From positions 806,001-870,000 of the forward strand of contig VDMD01000006.1 of the NCBI GenBank assembly GCA_007026445.1: a stretch of DNA of 64,000 nucleotides, given 5' to 3'. Made by a program: the position numbers and the translations under genes. Under the pieces are notes generated by a model that was given only the letters and a program-made list of their open reading frames with translations, searched no databases and was not told where the DNA came from. Positions within the stretch are counted from its first letter, which is position 1. Each line of letters starts with the position of its first letter. This document shows, in pieces, positions 48,367-60,471 of this stretch. The stretch comes from Schizophyllum amplum. Lineage: Eukaryota > Basidiomycota > Agaricomycetes > Agaricales > Schizophyllaceae.

Positions 48367-49412
48367 ATGACAATGACTGAGGACTCCATCTGCACTCCAT
48401 TGCCCTTTGAATCTGATTGCCCTCTTCCCATCGCCGTGTACAGGAGATTAGCACAGTACAGAAATGACGTACCAGTACGACTGCAAAATTCCAGTGCGTC
48501 TATGAGATCACATAACACGAAATCTCACCTGGATGCAGGCGTGCTTGCCCGAACTCACGTTCGTCGATTCGATAACCGTTGGGTTGAGCGCGATGAGAAT
48601 GCTATGCGGCGCACTCTTTAGGCCGGACGTGTATGGTAACGCTCAACGACTGGCCCCACAACCCGCCTACGACGTGATACAAGCCATCATCGATATCGGC
48701 GCCCAAGGGCAAATGCTAGTGCAGGCCCTTCAGGGCCTCTTGGAGGTTGTTCGGCAGGTCCTCCTGCCAGCATCGGCAGGCCCTCTCGAGCCCTACCAAG
48801 ATCTCATCGACGTGCAATGTCGCAACCTGCTTTGCTCCCTCAACGAATTCCTACTCGCCGTCAACTTCACAATGGCAGCCTTTCACGCGCTCGTGTACAC
48901 AGTGGATAACCAACTCTCGCGCGCATGGAATTCAGACAGCTTCGACCGACTCTTGCCGGCCATTCGGCAGATGCGCAAGCATGGCGAGGCGCTCAGGGTC
49001 AAAGCTGATGGCATGAAGATCTCCGCCGAGCACATACCGGAGCGTTTCACCCTATCCAAAATCGCTGAGTTATGCGGGGACTCAGAGCATAGACGACGCG
49101 AGCTGGACTGTATGGACACTGTGCTCTTACGCCCGATGGCCGACCAAGCGCAAAAGCTGGAGCAGTATGCGAGCAATTTACTACTGAGCCTTCCCGGTAC
49201 GTATCTCACTGTGTTTGAGCTGAAAGTGTTCTGTGCTCTGCTATCCCATATACTTTGTTTCATTTGATTGTATTCTTCCTTCTCGTATTTTGTGGATTGT
49301 AGAACAAGGAAGTCGCTGTGATGAAGCGTCTCTGCGATATGAAGCCTTCAAGTTTGCTTCAAGTTCCAAAAGCCTCCCCAGTGCCACGAGGGTCGGAATG
49401 CCGGACCGATGA
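48367..49412 (+). CDS. Uncharacterised helical protein
   Basis: Three exons: the first runs from ATG 48367 (MTMTEDSICTPLPFESDC) to 48470, the second from 48539 to about 49197, the third from about 49303 to the TGA at 49410-49412. The frame is open through GACACLPELTFVD-type junctions with matching phase. The product of about 280 residues is largely alpha-helical: DVIQAIIDIGAQGQMLVQAL, LLCSLNEFLLAVNFTMAAFH, a polar region with ISAEHIPERFTLSKIAELCG, and MADQAQKLEQYASNLLLSLP. It ends SATRVGMPDR. I do not recognise it. The J-domain gene starts about 50 bases after its stop on the same strand. The upstream promoter lies just beside the Tc1-like element. Confidence 0.6.
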
Positions 49413-49464
49413 ATCACCGCACGTGGGATGGTTCCCAACGACCGCAGTTTCACATGTAACTTAC

Positions 49465-50722
49465 ATGGCAAATCGTTGGCAAGTTCAAAGTGGGCACGAC
49501 CGTTCGCTTTTTGGTTCTGACCTCCATGTTCTCCTACGCGATATCCAGCGGCAAGTGAACGAGCGCCTTCCTTGAGCAGTCTCTGACGGCCCACAGCGAC
49601 ATCATACTTTCACCTACCGATCGACGAGGACGAGGACAAGGATATCGAGGCCTATGAACGCAAATGCCTGACCTGGGTTGCGGAGCCCAGCTCCTGTGGC
49701 GTTGAAGCTGCTGAATCAACGATCCCCTCCTCACCTCGACTCTCCCCTCCCTTCGCATCGCGCAAGCCAGATAGTGCGCTGATCAAACGAATCCTGGCGA
49801 CCGATGATCTGTACGATATCCTCGGTGCGTAGTGCCGCTCTCGCTATCGCTCTCGAACTTACGGCTACGCAGGCATTGAGAGTTCAGCCGCACTCGACCG
49901 AGGTGTCCTCCGCCGCGCGTATCTGTCGCGCTCCAAAGCATGTCATCCAGAGTAAGCGCCCGATCACCCGTGACGAAGCATCTCATCTGACAGTATTCCC
50001 TTAGCAAATTCCCCAACAGCCCCGATGCTACTCTGGCGTTTCAGAAGGTGGCGACCGCGTACGACATATTGAGCAAGCCGTCTTCGAAGCGGATGTACGA
50101 CACGCGGACGTCGACGTCCTTCGACTTCTGGGCAGCACACCCGCCACCGAACGCGGAGGAGACGTTTCGGAGTGTGGCCATCGGGATCCTGAACGACTTT
50201 TTGGATGGGGACTTGGAGGTCATCCGGACGCTGTTGAGTATGTGATTATATTCGCTTGCGATAATATCTGGCTGACGCCACAATAGAGGCTGTTAATGAT
50301 CTCAATCCAGGTCTGCATCTGGGGGACGATGGTATCAACATGTTGCTAGAGAGCGTCCGCGAACGCGCTTTGAGTAAGCGACTTGTCCTCCCATCTTTCT
50401 CGCCACCTACTGACCGGCCTTCGCAGCGTGTCGTACATGTGTATACGCGCTTCAAGATGAGCTCGCCCGCCTGTCCGAGCTGCAGCACGCCTTCCGGCAG
50501 ATGTCCTACTTCAACGTGGTCGGCCGCACGAGGGTGACAATACAGCTCACACGTGTCACGCTGAGCCTACCGGTTGTGCTCGAGCGCGCAGTGCTCCAGC
50601 AGGACCCGTCCTATGACCCCGACGCGCCATCGAACCGAGCACTCCTCCCGCGACCTGTGTCCAGTCTCATTCGCCGTGTCGATTATGTATTGGACAAGAT
50701 GGAGCGAATGGTTAAGTCATAG
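49465..50722 (+). CDS. J-domain (DnaJ) protein
   Basis: The J domain is internal. It reads DDLYDILGIESSAALDRG, RRAYLSRSKACHPDKFPN with the invariant HPD formed across an intron, and TAYDILSKPSSKRMYDT. It should stimulate Hsp70 ATPase activity. It is preceded by about 80 residues with an acidic start (LPIDEDEDKDIEAYERKC) and followed by a helical C-terminal region (SVAIGILNDFLDGDLEVIRT, ARLSELQHAFRQMSYFNVVG) ending VDYVLDKMERMVKS. No Gly/Phe or Cys-rich zinc domain is seen, so it is a class C J protein. The start is uncertain: ATG 49465 (MANRWQVQ) joined by a 106-base intron to the exon at about 49593 gives the correct frame, but another first exon is possible. Confidence 0.75.
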
Positions 50723-51244
50723 CACCCCAGTCGCAATCCCAGTCCTATCATATCCCCAGTCTTTGTTTTCCTCATACAATATCTGTTTCTTGCTGTCCTT
50801 CCTCTTGGGTCCGCGACCTGCCTCGCTCACCATATTGGTGACGGGAATCACACTCTACCACAAAAGGTGGCGCAGGTCGCGTGTGTATATGCTTCCCTAT
50901 AGATCTATTCGCCTACGACTGCTCTCTATCTACCTATAACTGCTCGTTCATTAGACACTGCTACATGTTATCGCTGTAACTTACTCTGTATCAGTACTTT
51001 CACAATCCTACGCCACAAAATTTAGTATGCCCACGATGACTCTGATTCTGAGCGTCAATCTTTGAGAGATGATGTGGACATGAAGACTCAGAAGAGACAA
51101 TGAAGTGTAGATTCGCAGTGACCTAAGGTCATAATGCATGATAGCTTGTGATATATGCTCGTCAGTTGCTTGGGGTAGGTATTAGTGCTAGGTTGTTGGT
51201 ATCATACATCTATCGTCGTAGTCATAGAATCCATAACCCTCCCC
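50723..51244. other. Convergent intergenic region
   Basis: AT-richer than the surrounding genes, with no recognisable gene; it should contain both 3' untranslated regions. Confidence 0.4.
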
Positions 51245-53200
51245 CTATGCCGCAAACTTACTCTTTGCCCTCAACCGCGCGCCAATCCTCCTGAACACAA
51301 ACGGCAGCGGCAGCATCAATGTCGTCAACCCCGCCAGCAGCGCCGTCGCGCCCACCGTGCCCAGCGTCTTATACATCGCCGGCGCGAACAGCGGAAACAC
51401 GGCCGCGAACGCCGAGCGCAGCGCGCTGTTGGCCGCCATCGCTGACGCGGCGATGGGCCGGTACGCGACGACGAGGTAGGTGAAGACGGAGGAGTAGACG
51501 TAGTACATGCCCATACCGAAGGGCGCCGAGCCGATGATGGGCACGATCCAGTGCACGGAGGGGTACGTGGTAAAGGCGAGCCAGAAGAGGCCTGAGGGTC
51601 AAGATGAGCGGTTGGGTACGTGCGGAGCTAGAGGATGGAGGACACGTACCAATAGGCACGAGCACGGCGCCTACCTCGCCCTGGAAAAGGCGCGTCTCGG
51701 GTGGGGGGTGGCCTTTGTAGGCTTCGCGGTCGCGGCGGAAGCGGTTATTCCAGTAAGGCTGCGTCGCGAAGGCCATAATCTGGGACGTGTTAGCGAGATA
51801 CTGGCCATACGGCACGCTTCGCACGCACCTGGCCTACACCGATGCCGAGGAAAGTTAGGCCGGTGATTCCCATGCTGAAGCCGTGTCCTTGTTCGAATAT
51901 GATGGGGAATGCCTGGAAGGCAAGGTACAAAATGCCCAGAAGCAGAGCCGTCCTAATTACTTTGTGAGCAGGAAAGACGGTATCTAGGGCATGGATCACA
52001 CACCATATGTCCAGCAGGAGTGCCATACGATCGAAGAGGAGGAGCTCTGAAGGCATGTTAGCGATTGCAACGAGTAGGGGAATAAGTGCGTACGGAATGG
52101 CTTGTAAATGCTGATGGCCATAGAATGCGCGAGACTCTTGTGCTGACGGTCAAGAGGTGCCCAGTATCTGTCATCACCCGTCGTTTTCCGCAGGCTACGT
52201 TCATAGTATGAGTCTTGTGCGAAAGTATAGTGCGACTGAAGACGTACCGTGCCGCCTTGCGCTTCAGAATGACTGGGGCATACGTCTCGGGAACGAACTG
52301 AAGGACGATGAGGCAGATCCTGCAAGGTATGGTGCAAGACTCACGACAAGCAACGCCATCCACTGACAGAATATCCAGATAATTAGTAAGCGGTAGGTCC
52401 ACCGCCAATTGAGATGCTGACGGAGGAGAGGTAAGCACTACGCGAGGATGATGATATGTTTGGACCCACCTGGTTCATGAAGCCAGATATCAAAGGGCCG
52501 ATGATCGGTCCGAAGAATGGACTGAGTGTGTAAACGGCCATGGGGCTGATTGGGCGTCAGAACGGGCACGCAACGCACTCCTTCGTGCACTCACTTGCCA
52601 ACTTTGTGATTCGAGAACAAGTCGCTGACACTGCCACCGGCGACGCTGAGGAAGGCGGAACCACAGAAGCCCGTGACGAAGCGGAACACGAGGAAGACGG
52701 CTGTATGGAACGTGTGAGATGATGGGGGAACGGGGTATGTGGGCACGTACCCATGTTGGGCGCGAACGCGACAGGGAAGGAAAATACGAAGAAGAGACCG
52801 ACGGAGACGCGATAAATGATGTTCCTCCCGTACACCTCGGATAGGGGACCGACGAGGAGGGGACCCCAACCGAGGCCTTCGACAAAGAGACTGATCGCGA
52901 GGATGGCGACGGTACGCGAGGCGTGAAACTCCTCCATCGTACCCTGCTCTGCGAAGGATGCCTAGGGGACGGTGTGAGGAGGACCAGCATGGGAGGGGAC
53001 ATGCCACGCACCATGGAGGACGCGCATGTCGCGCATAATGAGGTGCTGCTGATCAGCAAGACGGTCAGCCACTTGCGCGCGCTCGATCGCTGCTGCGGGT
53101 CGTCCGCCGCCTCGAGCACGACCTCGTACGGGTCGCGCGCCTTTTCCGAGTCGACGACAACATCGTTCTTGACTTCGATGGTGGGCGAAGGAGAGGACAT
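51245..53200 (-). CDS. Major facilitator transporter, DHA1 type (drug/polyamine:H+ antiporter)
   Basis: A twelve-helix MFS protein starting MSSPSPTIEVKNDVVVDSEK at 53200. The DHA1 pattern is visible: SLFVEGLGWGPLLVGPLSEV with YGRNIIYRVSV (motif A, loop 2-3) and FRFVTGFCGSAFLSVAGGSV. Next come YTLSPFFGPIIGPLISGF (the antiporter motif in helix 5), NWRWTYRLLIIW and VPETYAPVILKRKAARLRKT. The second half ends LPLPFVFRRIGARLRAKSKF. Several short introns interrupt it. It resembles the polyamine/multidrug exporters of the plasma membrane (TPO/FLR group); the substrate cannot be read. Confidence 0.9.
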
Positions 53201-54365
53201 GGTTCGCTCGCACTTTCACTCAGCCCGCTGCCACTTATTATAGCGTCGGCGCTCATGGTCAATACTAACGTATCTCCTCTTGTTACCGCTTCTGAATCAG
53301 CATATGTTGTTCTCGTGGGTCACTTGTGGGTCACAGCGTCGTGATCGGGGCGACCCACTTTTCACCGACGGCGTGTCCGGACTCCGCGGCTGGTTCGCGG
53401 CAGCGGCTGCCTTCGACCGCGTTCATGCCGTCGGTGACTCGGTACTCAAGCGCGGGCTGGCCATAAGATGAATTCCCCGGGCTCCAACATATGCACAGCG
53501 ACTGCTTGGGTGCCCAACATGAGCTGGAAAGGCTCGTTCTAGACCGTGACGAGAAGGACGGCAATAAAAACTGCTCGTCAATGAGACATGAGTGCGGAAG
53601 TTAACAACGGCAAATCCCGATATGCCTCTCGACTTGGCATCTACTTCAACCCAAGCAGCGTACTCGGATTTCTTGCCGTCCATATGTATAGACAGTAAGG
53701 AGGTTTCGTGCGTGTATCCCGCGCCGTATGGTATCTGGCATGATTTACAACAATATGGTACTCCAAGAGGTATAGGCTCGACGCCTCCCGATGTGGGTTG
53801 GCAGAGAGTCGACTGTAACGGTCCTGTCCTTCAACACTCCATTATCCAGTTCTCGTCGTGGCTCATCTTTAGTTGGAGCGGCGAGAGAAGACATCGGCAG
53901 GGATGAATGGCACGGAATCAGTGAACGAGCGAGAACTCGTGCGGCGCACAGTCGTCGTTTATCTGGGCTATTATACGCCATGAATAGAATCCTCTAGGGC
54001 ATAAAGAGCGCCGTGCGGTATATTTATACGTTACTTGAAGCAGCTTCAGATTCAGAGTTTACAAGGAAAACACTGCAGCGAAGCGGCGGCGTGACTGAGG
54101 AGGTCGCGAGGTCATCTTGAAGGTGGCAAGACGTGCATACTTGATTTATAACGATTCTGAAGTTCCACGAATTTCCTCACCGCCACTTACCATTGACTCT
54201 CGCTCTCCTTCTGTATACTTCAGCTACACCAAGCTTTTACGATGCTGATAGAAGCGCTCAATACTTGAGTCGAACAACGGCGGCACGTGGTATGAATATG
54301 TGCGTGGGAATTTACGAATCTGTGGCCAGTCTTGTTCATCACGTCACTGTATCTTCACATCTACC
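53201..54365. promoter_or_regulatory. Divergent intergenic region
   Basis: About 1.2 kb between the MFS gene and the VTT gene, head-to-head. No convincing coding frame; both promoters must lie here. Confidence 0.4.
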
Positions 54366-55577
54366 ATGACACCGGCGCCGCTCCCGACGCCCTTTTCGAC
54401 GACGAGGCATGCCAATGGCTCCGTCTACACTCTCAATAGCGTACGAGAACGCGATGCAGACGATGCCTCCGAGCGCTCGTCCCTCATCTCCCCGAGCACC
54501 CCTTCATACGGCGCCGCCTCCTTTCCCGAACACGACGAGCACAGAGGACGAGTGAAGAGCGGCCGGATCGTCTTCAACGCCGCCCTCAAGATGGCCTGTA
54601 TATTTATTGTCAGCGTCTTGCTGCTGGGGGGCACCCTATATCTCGCCTTGCCCACATTAGAAGAGTGCGTACAAAGGAAATCATGTATCGCAAGGCAGTG
54701 CTGACGGCGATGCAGGGCCGACCGACCCCTCCTTCGCATCCCCAAGTCCTTTGACCAGCTTAAGGACCTCAACTTCCTCCTTAAGAAGTACCGCGACATC
54801 TATCCCTTCCGCGTCCTCATATGCTACATCATCACCTACCTCTTCCTCCAAGCCTTTTCGCTGCCAGGCTCCATGTATCTGTCTATCCTCGGTGGCGCCG
54901 TCTGGGGCGTCGCAAGAGCTCTGCCGCTCGTATGCGTCTGTGTCGCATCCGGCGCGACACTCTGCTACCTCATCAGCGCCGCACTCGGCCCCGCGCTCCT
55001 CACGCTGCCCCGAGTGCAGGCCAAGCTCGACAAGTGGGCGACGACGATCCGGCAGAACAAGGAGAACGTGATCTCGTTCCTCATCGTCCTGCGCATCGCA
55101 CCCCTGCCGCCGCACTGGGTTGTCAACGTCATCTGCCCGCACGTCGGCATCGGTGTCGTGCCGTTCTGGGTCTCCACGGCGCTCGGCATCCTGGGCGTCA
55201 GCGTCATCCACACGACGATCGGCGGCGGCCTCGACGAGATGACGAGCGCGGAGGACTTCCATCTCATCAGCTGGAAGAACTTTTTCCTGCTGGCGGCGGT
55301 CGTCGTCGGCGTGATGATCCCCGTCGGACTCCGCTACTGGTTCCGCCGCGAGGTGGCGGACCTACAGGTCGTGGAGGAGGAACCGTTGCTGGAGGACGGG
55401 GAGGACCGCATTCTCGCTGTGGGTCCCGACGGCCCGTCGAAGAAGGTCGGCACGACCTCTCCGATGGAGCCGTACTACGACGACGACTCGTCGGATGAGG
55501 ATGAGGACGTGATTCTAGAGGCGGGCCCCGCCATCCCTGTGCTCAAGATCGGTGAACCTTCGTCGCCGAAACTTTGA
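54366..55577 (+). CDS. VTT-domain membrane protein (TMEM41/TVP38/DedA family)
   Basis: Two exons: 54366 to about 54665, and from about 54715 to 55577. The start MTPAPLPTPFSTTRHANG is followed by a disordered cytosolic N-terminus and a first membrane segment (MACIFIVSVLLLGGTLYLAL). The VTT domain contains YIITYLFLQAFSLPGSMYLS, ILGGAVWGVARALPLVC, SFLIVLRIAPLPPHWVVNV with the family's (F/Y)xxxR motif, and GVSVIHTTIGGGLDEM. A last helix (FFLLAAVVVGVMIPVGLRYW) and an acidic C-terminal tail complete it. Relatives such as TMEM41B are ER lipid scramblases; the same is inferred here. Confidence 0.9.
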
Positions 55578-56024
55578 GTTTCAAAGTCGGCGATGTTGCG
55601 CACGTTTCCTTCTTCGCACTGTACGGATAATATCTCATAAGATCAATGTACCACCTCATTCGTTTTGTCGTACTATCTATAATGCAAGAGGAATCCGTAG
55701 TAAGCTACAAGTAAGCTATGCAAGGCTGAAGACGGTAGACTACATGCAATTTACGGAATATGTAAGTCAGTCAGTGGGTTCAAAGTGCTTGCAGAGTGAA
55801 GTTTTGAAGAGCTCTAAGCTGGCTGTAAATCACTGAAGTCTGCGCCAAACAGGCAGGGGAAGTTGGAAGACTGCAACTCGTCACGCGTCGTCCCGCTTAG
55901 GCACCCCAATGAAGAAGGCATTGTAAGTGGTTAGCTCCGGCCTACGTACTTAGGAAGTGAGCTCACTTGAAAGTCTTGAGCTTCACCGCTGAAGCAGGCG
56001 GTGGTCACCGCAGTTTTCCCCGAC
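55578..56024. promoter_or_regulatory. Intergenic region upstream of AP-3 beta
   Basis: Contains the 3' flank of the VTT gene and the AP-3 beta promoter; possibly also a noncoding first exon. No gene is recognised. Confidence 0.4.
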
Positions 56025-58748
56025 ATGGACTTTACGGCTCTACAGGAGAATGCGTCTCGGCTGGGGATGCGCATCCAGGAGACGTTCTCGGAGCACACGC
56101 GCGACCTCACCCTCGTCCGTGGCGCGGGATATCTCGATGGCGCGGAGGACACACGAAGTATCCGCAAGCAGCTCGACTCGAGCAGCGATCGCGACAAACT
56201 CGATGCCATGAAGCGCCTCGTCGCAGTATGTCGCCTGCACCTCCCATCCGTCTTCGCCTTACGCTCCCCCTGCCCCACAGCTCATCTCCAAAGGCCGCAA
56301 CGTCTCCGAGTACTTCGCGCAAGTCGTGAAGAACGTCGCCTCCCACAATCTTGAGGTCCGCAAGCTCGTGTACATCTACCTTCTTCGTTACGCGGAGGCG
56401 GAGCCCGACCTCGCCCTGCTCTCTATCAACACCTTCCAGCGTGACCTCGCGGACGGGAGCCCGCTCATTCGCGCGATGGCGCTGCGTGTGCTCAGCGGGA
56501 TACGCGTCCCCATGATCGGCAGCCTTGTCGTGCTGGCGATCAAGAAGTGCGCGGCGGATGTCAGCCCATATGTGCGGAAGGCGGCGGCGCTGGCGATCCC
56601 AAAGTGCTTCGAGTGCGTTCTGTTGGCATGTGTCGGAGCACGATGAACTGACGAGAGCCTTGCAGGTTGGACACGACGCACCAGCCGGCACTCATCTCAA
56701 TTATTGGCACGCTGCTGGGAGACCGCTCTCCCCTCTCCATCGGCTGCGTTGCGGTCGCGTTCGAGGCTGTATGCCCGACGCGTCTGGACCTCCTCCATCG
56801 CCAGTACCGCCGGCTATGTCGCGTGCTCGTGGACGTGGACGAGTGGGGGCAGGTTGATATCATGAATCTGCTCCTGCGGTACGCGCGAACCATGCTCCCG
56901 CGGCCCGTGCTTACCGCAGATGGGGAGGAGGTCGATCAGGACGTGAAGCTGCTCCTTTCGTCGTGCGAGCCGCTGTTCCAGAGTCAGAACCCTGCGGTAG
57001 GTGGTGTGCGCTCCGCGTGATCCGCGATGCTCACGGGAAATTGCAGGTGGTCATGGCCGCAACACGCGTGTTTTTCTATGCAGGGACGCCGTCATACCAG
57101 GTCAAGATGGTTCAGCCACTCATCCGTTTACTTGCCATGTCAAAGGAAATAGAGCGGGTCACAATAACGCATATTCTCCTGCTTTCAGAATCGCTCTCGG
57201 TGCGTGTCACTACGCGTAAACTGAGCGTGCGTCTCAACGACACCGCAGTATCTATTTGCGCCCCACCATATACGGTTCATTGTCCGCTCTACAGACGCGC
57301 GGCCCGTCAAGCTGGACAAGATCAGATTACTTCTGAACATAGTTGACACAGACAATAACCAAGCGATCCTTCGCGAATTCATTGTATGTGACACGGCTTC
57401 GTGAACACCTCCATTGTATATCGACAATATACCTACAGGACTACGCGGACGACACGGATGACGAGGTCGTCTTCCTCGCCATACGCGCAGTGGGGCGCTG
57501 TGCCGCGCTCGTGTCCGAATGTTCACACCAATGTCTTAACGCACTAACCGGCATGATCAGAAGCAGACAAGGTAAGCGCCTCTTATCGCGCAATTGAACG
57601 GAATATCAATTCCTACTAGATGCAGTCGTCAGTGGCGCCGTCCTGGTGCTCAAGCAACTGGTGCAGACGCAACTCGGTACCGGTGTTGTTTTGGGACAAC
57701 GGTCGCCTCTGGATATAGTCGCGCAACTTGCCCGCAAGGTTGACAACATCCGCCATGCACAGGCTCGGGCTTGTGTACTCTGGCTGGTGGGCCAGTACGG
57801 CACCCAAGACGGGGAAACGGTGGCCGAGTGGGCGCCAGACGTCCTACGCAAGGCCGCCAAGTCGTTCGCGACGGAGGTGCGTAGTGCATGGTAAAAAGGA
57901 CATCCCCGAGCTAAACTACGTCCAGGACTCGCTCGTCAAGCTTCAGATCGTCACCCTCGCGGCGAAATTGTTCGTCGTTCAGCCCGAGGACCGGATCCTG
58001 GGCCTGCTAGCGGGCTATGTGTTCTCGCTCGCGCGCTACGACGCCAACTACGATGTGCGGGACCGCGGGCGGATGATGAGTGCCATGCTCGCGGGTGTGA
58101 TGCCCGCGTCCATTATGAGCGACGGGGAGAAGCCCGAGCGCGCGGGCGTGGTGCTGCGCCGGGAGCAGGTCCGGATGGTCATCTTCCAGGGCAAGAGCGG
58201 CGTCGTGGAGGACGATCCCTCGCCGTTTGGTGCGTTATCTTCCGCTTAGGCTAATTTGGTCGATGCTCATCTGCTCTGTAGAAAGGGCAACGATGCTGGG
58301 CTCACTGGGTGTCATCACAGGGAAACCTGCGGCAGACAGCGTACTTCCGGACTGGTTGGAGCAGGGTGTGGAATCCATCATTCGGGACAGCGAGGACGAT
58401 AGGCCTACGCCGGTCGTGCCGCTAGCGTTGTCGTCCGCGCAGGTCCGGAGCACCAAAGGAGCGACACCGGTGGTGCTCACGCCCACAAGCTCGTCCCCGG
58501 CGACGACGTCAGCGACGAGGGCGCCGTACACAGATCTGGACGCCTTCTATGCGGACGAAGAGAGCGAGGAGGGAGAGGATCAAGAAGAGGAGGAGGAAGA
58601 AGGCAGCGAGGAGGAATCTGATGAGGGGGAGTCTGAGGACGGAAGTGAGGATGGCTCTGCGCCTAAGGGAAGTGAGAGCGAGGAGGAATCGGAGGATGAC
58701 GCTGCGAGTGAGAAATCTGCTACGCGAGACTTTTATGCGGGGACGTAG
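56025..58748 (+). CDS. APL6: AP-3 adaptor complex subunit beta
   Basis: The large beta subunit of AP-3, which sorts cargo from Golgi to vacuole. It starts [20 protein letters not shown] and has the family N-terminus [19 protein letters not shown]. Helical adaptin repeats follow: [89 protein letters not shown], then [17 protein letters not shown]. The C-terminal third is the Ser/acidic hinge typical of AP-3 beta (runs of Glu and Ser), ending [10 protein letters not shown]. No ear domain follows. About ten introns interrupt the gene, one just after MKRLVA. Confidence 0.92.
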
Positions 58749-60471
58749 CATTGGTCGACTGTGCGTAATTCTGAATATCGTCTGCAGATCTGGATGTCCA
58801 CTGCAGAGGATCCCCATCTTAGTTCAATTCCTTACACAGTAAAGCCTCGCGTATGAAGGATATTACGCTTATAGCGAGCACTGCTCAGCCTGTACCAGGC
58901 CTGTACCCAGCCGGCATGAGCGTTCGGGACGAGGAACTTGAAGCGAACATCAGCTACACGTGGATGGCTTTTTCTCATGGTTGATCTAGGCGCCAAGCCC
59001 GGACCGATCATCCATTCACTCCCAGAGAGAAGTCCGTCTTGTCCTGTCCGACGAGGGCGAGCCAGGACGAAAGTATTTCAAATGATGAAAACAGTATCTG
59101 CTGAGGTCGAGCGAGATCTTGTTTGAAGTTGGATTTTGGTCAGAAAATGAATCACGGCCATGAATTCATGTGTGAAGACACTGTGGGAACGTTGAAGGGA
59201 CTTGTAAATGTCGCGACTTTTCTGAAGGTCGTCCACGTGTTCATAAAAGGAAGGCTTCGACTTACGGACGCGCTCTGTCCTGTTCTCTCACCATCGACGC
59301 CATGAACCGCAAGTATGCGGAGTCGACACCGTCTGACGCAGTGCTCCTCTCCCCCATCCCGGATGCTACTCGCTAGCGTCCACCAATGACCACGATCATG
59401 GCCGCCGTCGAGGAAGGGCCAGCTGCTCCGAGGCCGAGCGATGGGCTGACCGGCCGTGTTGGGGTCTTTCATGTGCGTGTTCTGTGCTACAAACTTGCTT
59501 CTTGCTTAGGATGATCTCGTAGCTGAGTAACACGTCGGCAGAAGTCGAGATGACGCCAGGTCAGTCGTCTTTGTCTGCCAGGGCCCAGCGCCCAGCACTG
59601 GCGTCGATGCGAGACGCAGCCCCAGCAGGACATATGAATGCACCCCGCGAACGACCTACCAGAAACGCTGTTCATCCCACTTCCTACGCCTGTCGTCGCG
59701 TTAACGTATCCCAGACCCTGCGCTTCCGCGCGACCACCCATGATCCCGATCGCGACGGTGCCGCCCAAGGGTGCGGTGAGCTCTACGAACAGCTGTCTTG
59801 CGTGATACTCATGCATCTGCAGCTCGAGGAGGCGCGCTCGCCTGACGCTGAGAATGTTGTGGATGTGGTGCGTTGTCTTTGTATCTGTGGAACTCCGCTC
59901 ACGCGCATCTGCCAGGTTGCCGCATAGTAAGTATGTAAGTGAGTAAGTATATTCCAGGCTTATAGCGACGCTCGGGCCCTTCCCGGCCCATGTGGTCGCT
60001 CGCTCGCCGTGCACTGTCAGTGCATAGCTACCATTGCCTCTTGGAGTTCTCGTCTAGCTTATACATGTTGCATACGTGATATCCTTAGATACTGTATATA
60101 TTGATTCCTGCCAATATACACTGTTGCCTGCATCTCTTCGCGTGCGTGCAGGCTCGACCTGCCCATATTTCATCAGGAGTAAAACAAAAAAGCTGTCTAC
60201 CGAGGTATTGGCAGGACGAGCGTGACCGTATGCCAATTTAAGTTTCCATCAGGTTTCGACTACGCTCGCTGAGGCTCGAAATCACAATCGACGGAGATCG
60301 GATGGGGCATTGCCTGCGCGAAACCTCTCGCAGAGAGTCGTTCAGGCCCGTTCTGGGTAGACGGACTTCTCTCTGGGATTCACTGTCAGTGCTCTTCATC
60401 CCAGCTTCATCCACTTATCAGTATACACCTACAGTTACTCTCCGTCTACTCAGATCACTTGCCCAGCTTTC
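58749..60471. other. Long intergenic region, 1.7 kb
   Basis: The longest gene-free stretch after the first two kilobases. Frames of up to 175 codons exist, but none is supported by splicing or family resemblance, apart from a short minus-strand segment near 59700-59850 that faintly resembles the N-terminus of succinyl-CoA ligase beta (see findings). Confidence 0.4.
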
